Of a DNA stretch of 64,000 nt, positions 53,627-63,600 are shown piece after piece; within the stretch, counting starts at the first letter, position 1, and every line of letters begins with the position of its first letter. The DNA comes from Actinostola sp. cb2023 (taxonomy: Eukaryota; Cnidaria; Anthozoa; Actiniaria; Actinostolidae), in the NCBI GenBank assembly GCA_033675265.1, contig JAUJYZ010000902.1:111267-175266 (forward strand), given 5' to 3'. Position numbers and translations under genes: made by a program. Below the pieces are notes generated by a model that ran no database searches, had not been told where the DNA came from, and saw only the letters and a program-made list of their open reading frames with translations.

Positions 53627-53662
53627 ATACTCTCTGGAGATATTGAATTAAACCCAGGCCCT
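53627..53662 (+). other. 2A-like ribosome-skipping motif
   Basis: The frame starting near 53,501 reads ILSGDIELNPGP then VTN, matching the consensus D-[VI]-E-x-N-P-G-P that makes ribosomes skip the Gly-Pro bond. It sits between the basic N-terminal region and the OTU domain, as expected if two proteins are made from one frame. Such motifs are known in viruses, non-LTR retrotransposons and some invertebrate genes. Confidence 0.75.
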
Positions 53663-54140
53663 GTAACAAATAATAGTAACTCATCTAGAGCAATAGCTAA
53701 CCACAGATCTGACTTTGTGTTTAACTATAGACTGCTTCGGGCACAGTTTAAGACCACTAGATGTTGGTGGTGGAGGCGATTGCTTCTTTAAGTCTGTATC
53801 ACATCAGTTATATGGTAATTCAAGTCATCATTTAGAAATTAGAGCAGCAGGTATTCGGTATTTAAATGATAATCCAGAGAGCGATTTATCGAAAGCAATG
53901 TAGAGAGATCATGGTTGCAATATTTATCCAATATGTCTATGCAAGGAACATGGGCAGATCATATTGTTATACAAGCAGTGGCTGATGCAATGAATTTAAG
54001 GATTCACGTCATAGAATCCAATGAAAGTTTTTCAGAGATAACCTTGGTTGAAGCAACAAATATGATTCAAAATCCTAGGTCTGTATATTTGGGACACATA
54101 GTTGAGATGCATTATATCTCAACGGTATCAGCTCTATCTG
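53663..54140 (+). pseudogene. Helentron OTU cysteine protease
   Basis: LRPLDVGGGGDCFFKSVSHQ is the OTU Asp/Cys box; HHLEIRAAGIRYL follows. After a frameshift near 53,900 the fold continues with TWADHIVIQAVADAMNLRIH and VYLGHIVEMHYIST (with the likely catalytic His). Shifts near 53,740 and 53,900 break the frame. OTU domains are known in Helentrons. This one is distinct from the OTU fused to RecQ at 24 kb. Confidence 0.75.
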
Positions 54141-54329
54141 AAAGAAATGCAAATCTAACAGACAGTGACACTAATTCAAGCAAATGTCCTGGAAATAATT
54201 ACAAAAGAAAGACCAACGATGGTAACACAACAGAGTACCAAAGGGAGCAAATGAAACAAAATCTTGTGGAAATTGAAAAGCCTTGCAATAGTAATAATAA
54301 TAGTAAATGTACACAGAAAAACAGAATAC

Positions 54330-54785
54330 CAAGCAATAGTAAAAAGAGAAAAGAGCAACAAGCTGATTATATGAGACAATATAGAGCTGATAAAGCATCA
54401 ATTGAAAGAAAGAGAGAAAAAAAAGTTGTATATGAAGCATTATAGAGCATCTAAGACATCTGTAGAAGAAAAGGCAAAACATAATGCATACAAGAAAAAC
54501 TATAGAGCATCTAAGACATCTGCAGAAGATAAGGCAACAAACAATGAATATTCAACAATATATAGACCATCTAAGTCATCTGTAGAAGAAAAGGCAAAAC
54601 ATAATGAATACATGAAAAACTATAGAGCATCTAAGACATCTGCCGAGGAAAAGGCCAAAAATAATGCATATATGAAAAGTTCTAGAGCAAAGCCCAAAAG
54701 TGATATCAAATTTTGGATTTCAAAGTTTCACGATACAGTATCTTCAGGTCCGCTGTACATTTGTACTTCCTGTGATCAGTTATGA
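54330..54785 (+). pseudogene. 20-residue repeats and start of DUF6570
   Basis: After a shift in an A8 run near 54,420, four to five repeats of the type YRASKTSVEEKAKHNAYMKN follow. The region resembles STPR domains, which have 23-residue units and bind DNA. The frame continues IKFWISKFHDTVSSGPLYIC TSCDQL-style, the start of DUF6570, and ends in an in-frame TGA at 54,783-54,785 where a Trp is expected. Confidence 0.65.
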
Positions 54786-55050
54786 TACAAACATAGTGTA
54801 GTTAATGCTGATAGACTTAGAAAGTCTAACCCTGACATTGACAAGTATCTCTGTAATAAGACAAGTGTTCATAACATTGAATGGGTTTGTAAAACATGCT
54901 ATAATCACTTGGTTAAAAACAGAGTTCCACCATGTGCTATAGTAAATGGTATGGTATTCCCACAAAAACCAGCATTCTTTGATCTCAATGAATTAGAGTG
55001 TAGATTGCTCGCTCCAAGAATTGCTTTTCTAAAATTAATGCAAGCTCCAA
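54786..55050 (+). pseudogene. Helentron DUF6570 region, C-terminal part
   Basis: It reads KYLCNKTSVHNIEWVCKTCY, then VFPQKPAFFDLNELECRLLA and IAFLKLMQAP. In complete Helitrons this is followed by the replication initiator (Rep). Here the sequence jumps directly to helicase, so Rep is missing. Confidence 0.75.
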
Positions 55051-55950
55051 TATGTGGCAAGAACATTTCAAAATGTTTGAACTGCATGAAATAATGAGAC
55101 AAAGAGAAAGCAAACACTTTGCTGAGATGTTAAACAGGTTAAGAGAAGGGAAGCATACTACTGAAGATATATTGAAATTCAAAGAACGAATAATAGAACC
55201 CAACAGTTGTGACTACCCCAAAGATGTTCCTCACTTGTTTATACAGAATGCAAAGGTCAATGATTTTAATGATAGAGCTCACCGTGCTATATCAGGTACT
55301 AAGTACAGTATTAAAGCACATGACAGTGTCATAGGTGCTGAGTCACCAGAGCTTAGAGATAAAATCATAAAGCAAATACCTAGTGATCCTAGAAAAACAA
55401 AACAGCTGCATTCAGTGCTAAATATTGCAGTTGGAGAGAGAACAGAAATCTCTCTTAACACAAGAACAGATGATGGTATGACAAATGGTGCTGGTAATGT
55501 GATTAAACACATACAAGTACATCAGACAGACAGACCGTCTGGTATAATATGGGTCCAATTCGACCATGCTGATGTTGGTGAAAAAAACAGACATGATAAT
55601 AGACAGTTGTATGTCCAAGGTATAGAACCTACATGGACACCTATCAAACCTATTACTACACAGTTTGCAGTTGGTAGAAATAGATCTGTACAAGTTGTAA
55701 GAAAGCAGTTTCCACTGAGACCTGCTACTGCTAAAACCATTCACAGATCTCAAGGTGATACTGAGACTAGAGTTGTTGTTAACTTTGATACTAGAAGAGC
55801 AATACCTCATATACACTATGTAGGGTTAAGCAGAGTAACAACTATAGAAGGTTTATATATAACTGATCTGTGTGAGAACAAAATAGCTGTTAGTAATGAT
55901 GTACACCAAGAAATGAACCGTCTAAGATCTGAAGGCAAACTTAGTCTTTG
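55050..55950 (+). pseudogene. Helentron Pif1-like helicase, C-terminal half
   Basis: The open frame starts WQEHFKMFELHEIMRQRESK. It contains a segment typical of Helitron helicases (FKERIIEPNSCDYPKDVPHL) and late helicase motifs: TAKTIHRSQGDTETRVVVNF (motif V) and HYVGLSRVTTIEGLYI (motif VI). Walker A and B are absent, lost with Rep. The deletion joint lies within a few bases of 55,050. Confidence 0.8.
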
Positions 55951-55979
55951 CTTATCACCTGTCTACAGAACTGAAGAAA

Positions 55980-56629
55980 TATCTTTTAAACCGTGTTTTT
56001 TAAATGCACGTTCATTGCATAAACACATTGAAGATGTACGTAGAGACTTGAATTATTCAAGCACTGATGTCAGTATATTCTCTGAAACAAGATTCAGTCA
56101 TACTGACAGTGGTGATATGTATAGTATTGATGAATATAGTTTATTTAGAAATGATGGTACATCAACTGGTAATGTAAGACCCTTTGGAGGTACAGCAGTG
56201 TATAGTCGTACTGACTATTATCCTGGCTATCCATACTGCCATAATACTAATGGGATTGAGATCACTGTCATGAGATTCTTGAATCTTCCTCATGTTACAA
56301 TCATAGGAGTATATCGCTCACCTAGAGTACCACTGAGACAGCTATGTGTAGCATTAAGTGAAATTTTGGACCAACCATCAACACATGACAATATATTTAT
56401 TGGTGACTTCAATGTCAACTGGTTTAATGAAACAGAAAGAGCAGGTCTTTATAATCTCTTTGTAAGCCATAACTACAGACAACTAGTATCTAACTATACT
56501 ACTGATAGCAAGACTTGTATTGATCATATATATATACTAATCTACCAGAAGCACAAATAAAAAATGCTTATTTTAGAAACATACTTCACTGATCACAAAG
56601 GTATTTGCACCTTGGTAAACTGTTTTTAG
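55980..56629 (+). pseudogene. Helentron endonuclease (EEP fold)
   Basis: It continues in frame from the helicase. Motifs: FLNARSLHKHIEDVRRDL, FSETRF, RPFGGTAVYSRTDYY, IIGVYRSPRV, NIFIGDFNVNWF and DSKTCIDHIYI, the exonuclease-endonuclease-phosphatase series also used by LINE endonucleases. A frameshift near 56,570 precedes the tail (DHKGICTLVNCF). A helicase followed by this nuclease is diagnostic of Helentrons. Confidence 0.85.
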
Positions 56630-57039
56630 ACAAATTCATTAGGCAAAACAAAAACTTATTGAAATCATTTCTGGTATAAATACATTATATGTCATGCCAG
56701 TACTTAAATACTTAAGTACTCCAGTAGGATAATCCCTATAATGACTGCATATAATTATAGGAACATACCTTTCATTTTGTCATACACAGAAGAACATGAC
56801 TACATCAAAACAACATTCTGAAGCTTCCCTGTGATCTACTAATAATGGTAAGTATGTCCATCTTACAAACACTGAAACAACTATCACATCCCACATACAT
56901 TCACCATGTCTCATATTTAGTTATTAATTATTCAACAATTTAATTAACATTTTTTTCCTTACAGATTTAACAATCACAGGATACATACACCTCCTCTCTG
57001 AAGTAAAGACATAAACAAAGAAAATAAAAGCTATTTTGA

Positions 57040-57560
57040 CATTGACCATACAAACTGCACCTGAGACTTCCCAGCGAGGTATATGCTATTCTCCTCAACT
57101 GAGAAAATATCTAAAAGATCTCGAAACAAGACATACAGCTGTGCAGATACAACATGGAAACCTAATTACCAATCAAAGGAAATTAATACAAATACAATGG
57201 ACTACATCAAGCAAATTCAAGTCGATTTCACTTCAACTATGAGCCAAAGTTCAGTGACTACACAAGTTATGTGATATTTCACCCCTGCTTATTTATGATG
57301 TCAGAGTGAAAGTCATAAGCAAATCAGAGGAAAAACAAAATAATAGTCTATGGACAATCTTGCTTCAAAGGTGACAGTATTATTATTACTGATGGAAGTG
57401 CACAAGAAAAACTACAAATTTGGGAAAATGACATTAAAAATGTCACCAGAGGAAAGGTCATATATACATTTTTGTACCATATTCAGAACTCAGCAACAAT
57501 AACACAAATTGAAGACCTTGATATGTTTACTGAAGAGATAAAAAGATTGCATAATTGAGA
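57040..57560 (+). pseudogene. RPA-like OB-fold relic
   Basis: Split over frames: CYSPQLRKYLKDLETRHTAV, then DVRVKVISKSEEKQNNSLWT, then ITDGSAQEKLQIWENDIKNV, FLYHIQN and IEDLDMFTEEIKRL before a stop at 57,557. The order suggests the single-strand binding OB fold of RPA-like proteins, which some Helitrons carry. At least two frameshifts. Confidence 0.55.
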
Positions 57561-58206
57561 GGAAAGTGATTGGTATTTCACTGATCACTACCTTGTCTTC
57601 TTTCCAATACAAACATTGAATTAAAATCAAATGATAAAGATAAGGTGATGACATGACCTACATGTACGTTTGCATGCTTACTAATCTTTGAAAGTATATA
57701 CCAGTACATGAATATGTGACGAACAATGAATTAATGTAGTCCTTGAGGAGTAGTATCCTTTTATACCAGAACTCTATGTTTATAACCTAAAGCTTTCAGT
57801 TATAAAAACAATCAAGCTGTACACAAATGAAGAGAACAATAAGTAAACATGTTCCAGGATCGAATTCAGAGTTCAAACAAACTACCAATCCAATATCATC
57901 TAACTTGTCTTCAAACTGAGTGAAGTTTTTGTCAATCCTGGTTAACTGGCATTGACATGACTACAGTGCATGAAACAAATGAACTACATGTATTATGCTA
58001 AAACACAAACAAATCGAACTTTATTGCAACTGAAACTAACTTTCTAACTAATCACTACATCATCCAACATGGTTGCCTGGTGGGATGCTCATTTCTACCT
58101 CTACCTCTACCTCTCATTTCTACCTCTACCTCTCAATCTAGTTTTCAGAATCATATCTCAATACACTTTACAGCTTTCAGACCACTGTGTAACAAAGTAG
58201 CCACAT

Positions 58207-58221
58207 GCAGTCCTAGACTGC
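58207..58221. terminator. Helentron 3' hairpin
   Basis: GCAGTC-CTA-GACTGC, a 6-bp stem with a 3-base loop, ends three bases before the TTTTT run that rejoins BEL sequence. Helitrons and Helentrons end in such a hairpin, which marks the end of rolling-circle transfer. Confidence 0.7.
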
Positions 58222-58226
58222 CTATT

Positions 58227-61200
58227 TTTGGATGGTTGTTGTCAGGCTGTGCCGGAGGAATCTCAAGCAACGATCCACCGCATCATAAGTCCATAACAAA
58301 TTATGCAGTTGTACGATTGGAAGATGATGTGAATAAGGACACGACCTTCAGTTTGAAGAAATTCTGGGAGTTAGAGTCCATTGGAATTAGTGACGAACAA
58401 CAGAAGAAAGAAATGAGTGGTGAAGAAGATTATGCCTTACAGCAATTTCACTCAACTATTTCGTTTGACGGAGAGAGATACGAAGTTGGATTACCTTGGA
58501 AAAGGAATCACCCAGAGTTGGCATCTAATTATCCACAAGCATTAAGAAGAATGTTCAAAGTTGAAAGAGCATTACATGAAGATGAAAGAAAAGAGATGAT
58601 GTATAAAGAGGCTATGCAACAATACTTCAAAGATGGCCATGCGAGAGAACTAACAGAGGAAGATGAGAGGTTACGACCGGTTTATTATTTGCCTCACCAT
58701 CCGGTGATACGCGAAGATAAAACAACCACCAAATGTCGAATAGTATTTGATGCGTCTGCTAGGAATCAAGGGATCTCACTTAATGATTGCTTGCTAGCAG
58801 GTCCTGCACTCCAACCTAACTTGGCGTCTATTCTGCTCCGGTTCCGCTTACACAGAGTAGCTATAATGGCAGATCTTAGAAAGATGTTCTTGCAAATCAA
58901 GCTGGCACGGAAGGATCAAAATTGTCACCGTTTTTGTGTGGAGAGAAAGTCAAGATGAAGATCCTAAAGTGTATTGTATGTCACGAATTACGTTTGGAGT
59001 TGTGAGCAGCCCATTCGAAGCAATAGCCACAGTTCAACACCATGCTACAGTAAACAAAGACGAGTTTCCAAGAGCTGCAAAGGAAATAAAGGAAAACATG
59101 TACGTTGATGATCTCCTTAGTGGCGAAGAAGATATCGAAAAAGCATATGTATTACACAAAGACTTGTATGCCCTTATGAAGAATGGAGGATTTGAGCTTG
59201 TCAAGTGGTATACTAACTCGAAGGAACTGTTAGATCTAATCGAACCAGAATTAAGAGGATCAACCACACTTGTACCATTAAGCAAAGAAGAAGAACCACT
59301 GAAGGCACTTGCCATTTCTTGGAATACCAAAGACGACACTTTCTTGTTTAATCAAGGAGAGAAACTCGTCCAAGCACAAGATGAAGGAACAAAACGAAGT
59401 CTCATTAGCATCGCATCTAAGCTGTTTGATCCTTTAGGATTTCTTGGTCCTTTCACTATACGAGCAAAGATTCTATTTCAAGAATTGTGGTCAAAGGGAA
59501 TCCAATGGGAGGAATCTTTGGATGAAGAGATTAACACTGAGTGGCTGAAATGGAAGGAAGAATTGAAGGCGCTAAAGGAGTTGCAAGTACCAAAGATGCT
59601 TCTATACTGAGTTAGATAAGGTGACAGAGGTAGAGCTACATGGATTCTGTGATGCAAGTACCAAAGCCTACGGTGCCGCAGTAGATAACAAAGGCAGCAC
59701 GACAACACAGCTAGTTATGGCGAAGAGTAAAGTTGCACCAACTAAACGCATAACTCTTCCAAGATTGGAATTGCTTGCAGCCTACATTCTTTCTAAGTTA
59801 ATGAAGTTTTGGAGTCTATAACTATAAAGATCCAAGATGTGATGTGCTGGTCTGACAGTCAAGTCACTCTTGCTTGGATTCGCCAACCAAGCCAGAAGTG
59901 GTTGTTGCCAACAGAGTTCAGGAGATACAAGAAATTATACTGTCCTGGAAAAAGTAATCCTGCGGATTTGCTTACACGAGGAGAATCACTTCCAAACCTC
60001 ATTCATAACAAGACCTGGTGGAATGGCCCAGAATGGCTAGCGGAAGATCCAAAGAAATGGCCAGAAAGAAAGAATCCCGCACCACGTTTAGAAGACTTAG
60101 AAATTCCGCAAAGAGATATGTTCCTTTCTGAAGCCAAGAAAGAACGGCCACAACATTGTCCAGTACAGAGTCATTTCAACTTGAAGATAGATTTGAAACA
60201 TGGCAAAGACTGGTTCGCGTCACCGCATGGATGCTTTAATTGGTCACGATTACACAGGCAATCTAAACTGGGATACCTAACGGCAGACGAGATCAAAGAC
60301 GCAGAACACACTTTGATAAAGAACGTGCAGAAAAATGCCTTTTCAGACGAAATTAAAGAACTGGAACAAGGGAAACAAATACCAAAGCAAAGCAAGTAAA
60401 TTGTAAAACTTGACCCACAGATCAACAACGAAACAGGCCTTCTAGTTGTTGGTGGTCGATTGCAGTTTGCCTTGATTTCCAGAGGAAGCAAAGCACCAAG
60501 GTGATATTACCTCATAAGAACACTCTGACAGAGAAGTTAGTATTACACGTCCATTGCAAAGCCAATCACGCAGGACCTGAAACAACATTGGGAATCATTC
60601 GTCGGAGATTTTGGCCGATTCAAGGAAGAAGAGAAGTGAAACGTATACTGCGCAAGTGTCTAATCTGCAAGCATTGGAAAACTATACCGATACAGCAAAG
60701 GATGGCTCCTCTTCCTCTTGAAAGAGTGCAGATTGTGCCACCATTTACCAACATTGGACTTGATTTCACTGGTCCTTTGTACCTGAAGGTGAAAGGAGAA
60801 CCAACTCTAGCCAAAGCTTACATATGCATATTTGTCTGTTCATCTGGAACTCACAAACAACATGACCACAGAAGAATTCTTACAAGCTTACAGACGCATG
60901 GTCAGTCGTCGTGGAGTTCCTCGTGTTATTCGTTCTGACAATCAAACGACATTTCACAAAGCAGCCAGAGTTTTCAAAATATCAAAACAGAAGTCAAAGT
61001 TAGCCAATATCAACCCAAAAGAAGTAGAAAGCGACTGGCTAATGATCACGTTACCTGGAAGTTCATCACTGAGAGGGCAAGTCATCGAGGGGGGACACTG
61101 GGAGCGAGTATGCCGTCAAATTTAAAGAACCTCTAAGACGAGTATTGGGAAAGGCTTTATTGACCTATACAGAAATGTATACAGTACTGACGGGGGAATT

Positions 61201-61628
61201 GAAGCCATAATCAACTCTAGACCGTTTGACCTTCATTGGAGACGACATCAGAGATGGGAGAGTAATAACACCAGCACTACTTGCAATAGGCAGAGACCTT
61301 GGCAGCGTACCAGATGAACCAGTAAGAGAAGTCTCACTTGATGAACGCTATTATTATCAGCAGCAGCTACAGAATCATTTCTGGGATCGCTGGGATGCGC
61401 GAATATCTTCCAAGTCTAACTGTACGACAGAAGTGGACAGAAGATATGAAACCACTAAAGAAAACGACGTTGTATTAATCACTGATGACAACGTCTCTAG
61501 AGGACATTGGAGGCTGGGAAAAGTTGTCCAAACATTCCCAGGAACAGATGGTCTAACTAGAACTGTTAGAATACTGTCGAAACGAGGACTGGTGAACAGA
61601 CCAGTCCAACGCCTTCATTTACTAGATT
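58227..61628 (+). pseudogene. BEL/Pao pol: RT, RNase H, integrase
   Basis: It resumes with FGWLLSGCAGG. RT: PVYYLPHHPVIREDKTTTKC, CRIVFDASA, LNDCLLAGPALQPN, MADLRKMFLQIKL and, after a shift near 58,950, the catalytic YVDDLLSG. RNase [18 protein letters not shown] (shift near 59,605), [13 protein letters not shown]. Integrase: HCKANHAG with RKCLICKHW (zinc site), FTNIGLDFTGPLY (first Asp), RRGVPRVIRSDNQTTF (second Asp). C-terminal DUF5641: LTFIGDDIRDG, DRWDARISSK, GRGHWRLGKVVQ-like. A stop at 60,399 and shifts near 59,810, 60,490, 60,800 and 61,120 make it inactive. The family is typical of marine invertebrates. No 3' LTR follows. Confidence 0.85.
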
Positions 61629-61636
61629 GTCCCATT

Positions 61637-62015
61637 GTCCAAGTGGTAGGGGTGATCGGCGGTCCTTTTAGGGTTGAAACTATTTCCTGTGTTACTATAG
61701 GGGGTTCCGACTCAAAAGTCAGTTATACGCACATCACTCCGTACCATTTTAGGGTCAATTGTTATTTATTTTCTTTATTGAACAAACATGAAAGAACAGA
61801 AGAAAGATATTGTCCAGTCACTGATTAAACGATATCAGCACAATCACTTTTTTTGCGATATATGGTCGTACCTTTTAGGGGTCGAAATGAACATGGCTTC
61901 AACAGCTCTTTTAATTTATGCATACCTTTTAGGGGTCGTTTTCAAAACCGACCGCCGATCACCCCTACCACCCCTACCCCCCCCCCCCCCTCCCCCCCCG
62001 GGGGGATCCCAGTTT
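61637..62015. mobile_element. Poly-G-family MITE, second copy
   Basis: TTGTCCAAGTGGTAGGGGTG to the inverted end before 62,010, with the same interior as 7,590-7,972 (GGTCCTTTTAGGGTT, AGGGGTCGAAATGAACATGG). The left G tract is missing and the right end has C and G runs. It starts nine bases after the last pol codons, replacing the BEL 3' LTR region. Confidence 0.75.
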
Positions 62016-62040
62016 AAGCCTGTTACGTACCCAATAGCTA

Positions 62041-62230
62041 GGCGACTTGCATGATGGCGTCACATATACTACAAGTACCAGAATCACAAGCTTTGACCAT
62101 TTCCTTTTGTTAGATAATTAGCACCAATTGTCTTACTAAATTCTCATGAGGGAATACAAATCTGAATAGGAAAGAAAATTCATTCTGGTACCTCTCTTGT
62201 AGTAAAACAAACGTCACCATGCAAGTCGCC
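62041..62230. mobile_element. 190-bp MITE with TA target
   Basis: GGCGACTTGCATGATGGCGT and the inverse (two mismatches) are flanked by TA. The arms extend to TACTACAAG...GTACCAGAAT. Confidence 0.8.
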
Positions 62231-62359
62231 TATTGTGCACCACAGCCTAGTACACATTATGATCAGTTAATGCATGCATGCAGATCGTACCAAGTGATTT
62301 TCCCTTAAATTAATAAAATGTCAGAAAAAAGAGTTGGTTATGTTGTCTTTCTTACAGCC

Positions 62360-63600
62360 TGGCCACTTTCAGAGCCGTGATACTGATCTTTGAATCTTCA
62401 TCCAAATTACTGTCACTTCCAGATTCGTCATCCATGGTCATGGCTCTCTGCGGTTAAATGGCAAATATTATGCAAAAACACTACAAAAGGGGGGCAACAA
62501 TAATAGTGCCAACTTGTCAGGGGTCTGTCTAATATTCCGAGTTGCACAACATGAAATCTGCGACTTGAGGTAGACCTAAAGGTGGCGGTTTTCCTATAAG
62601 GCCTCTTGGACTTTATGTGCCTTATTATAATGTTATTCACTTGCTGTGGCAGGGTATTTTGGGTAAGGGAGTCATGAGGTATGGGGCAACGGGGTCGGGA
62701 ATATTCCCCTGTCAACGAGGAGAATAACATATCCAGGCTTGTCCCAATTAAAGTGCCGTGCCACTTCAGAGCTCTTGAAAATGTGGCTGTCATGAGTACA
62801 ACCCTGGCCACTTAGCAAACAATTGGTTGGTGAATAAAACCCTAAATATGGGACCATATAAAATTGCATACAATAATTTACTAATTTAGACCATCATGAG
62901 CAACGGTATTGTGAAAAGGAATGTATGAAACTGAATGAAATGAATGCATGGATGAATGAATTTAATTCAATGGATGAATGGATGGAGTGATAAATGAGTG
63001 GTATGGAATATGGGGTGGAATGAATTACGGGATTGCTTGATGAATGAATGTGAAAAAAAATAGATAAAACAAATTGATAACGTTAAAAAAGAATCACAAA
63101 ATTATTGTGTTTATCCCACAATAACTAAATTATAATTACGTAAGCAATATTATAGTATTAAAAAATAATATAGGACTCCCAAGTCCATTCCAGTCCAGGC
63201 CAGTTCATACCTTTGTGTTTAACAAATTGGCTTGCGACATTGATTGTGTGTGATAGCCGTTGCGGTTTACATAATCGGGTTCGTTCACACTCGGCGCCTG
63301 GATAACGTAACTGTGTACCACAAATACACCCAATGGCACAAGGAAAGCCCGAATGTTTAAAAAGCCCAGATTTTATTTCATCTTGATGAAACTTGATGAA
63401 TTGGTGAGATTTGGGCAGCCATTGCCATGGTGTGACACGACGGACCAACACGAACTTACCGATAGGACTTGTTCAAAAGACACTAAAGTGTCCCCAATGA
63501 CTTGAAGAAAGATTCCTGATTGCCAAAAACCTCAATGTATTCATTAATTGTACTGTTGCGGATAGTGACTTTTCGTTTTTGTTGTTGGTTCAAAAGTCAT
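62360..63600 (-). pseudogene. HARBI1-like transposase relic
   Basis: Minus-strand order: VQLMNTLRFLAIRNLSSSHW (HTH region, from 63,560), then HSGFPCAIGCICGTQLRYPG (first catalytic block; the usual Asp of GCIDGT is Cys here), SHTINVASQFVKHKGM, an intervening gap, THDSHIFKSSEVARHF, VILLVDRGIFPTPLPH (second Asp block) and a tail. The parts lie in several frames with stops, and a possible intron is 62,870-63,180. The loss of the first Asp and the frame breaks mean no activity. Confidence 0.65.

Larger units (their letters stand above)
50546..53646 (+). pseudogene. Helentron N-terminal ORF, split by a 2.1-kb element
   Basis: The open frame from 50,546 to 51,155 contains a 14-residue repeat, then RFCMQAFMRAVSKYDMSTFC and NTVVDDVSLCI. 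The same frame resumes at 53,276 (SKEDVVNHTHQCIQN) once the inserted element and one target copy are removed. A basic region (LRKVMQSLKCRKLRRKHKK) follows and the frame stops at 53,646, one base out of phase with the 2A motif; an A9 run near 53,615 is the likely slip. The function is unknown; the basic tail suggests nucleic-acid binding. Confidence 0.6.
50221..58226 (+). mobile_element. Helentron-type Helitron inserted between BEL protease and RT
   Basis: It lies within a TTTTT run (50,218-50,222; 58,225-58,229), matching the T^T target of Helentrons and leaving no target duplication. The 5' end starts with a hairpin (GTGGCTACTCT/AGAGTAGCCAC, 50,223-50,255). The 3' end has GCAGTC-CTA-GACTGC (58,207-58,221) a few bases from the edge. 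GTAGCCAC occurs at both ends (50,248 and 58,197). Coding relics in order: a 2A-bearing N-terminal ORF, OTU, 20-residue repeats, DUF6570, helicase C-half, endonuclease and RPA-like. Rep and the helicase N-half are absent. Confidence 0.8.
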
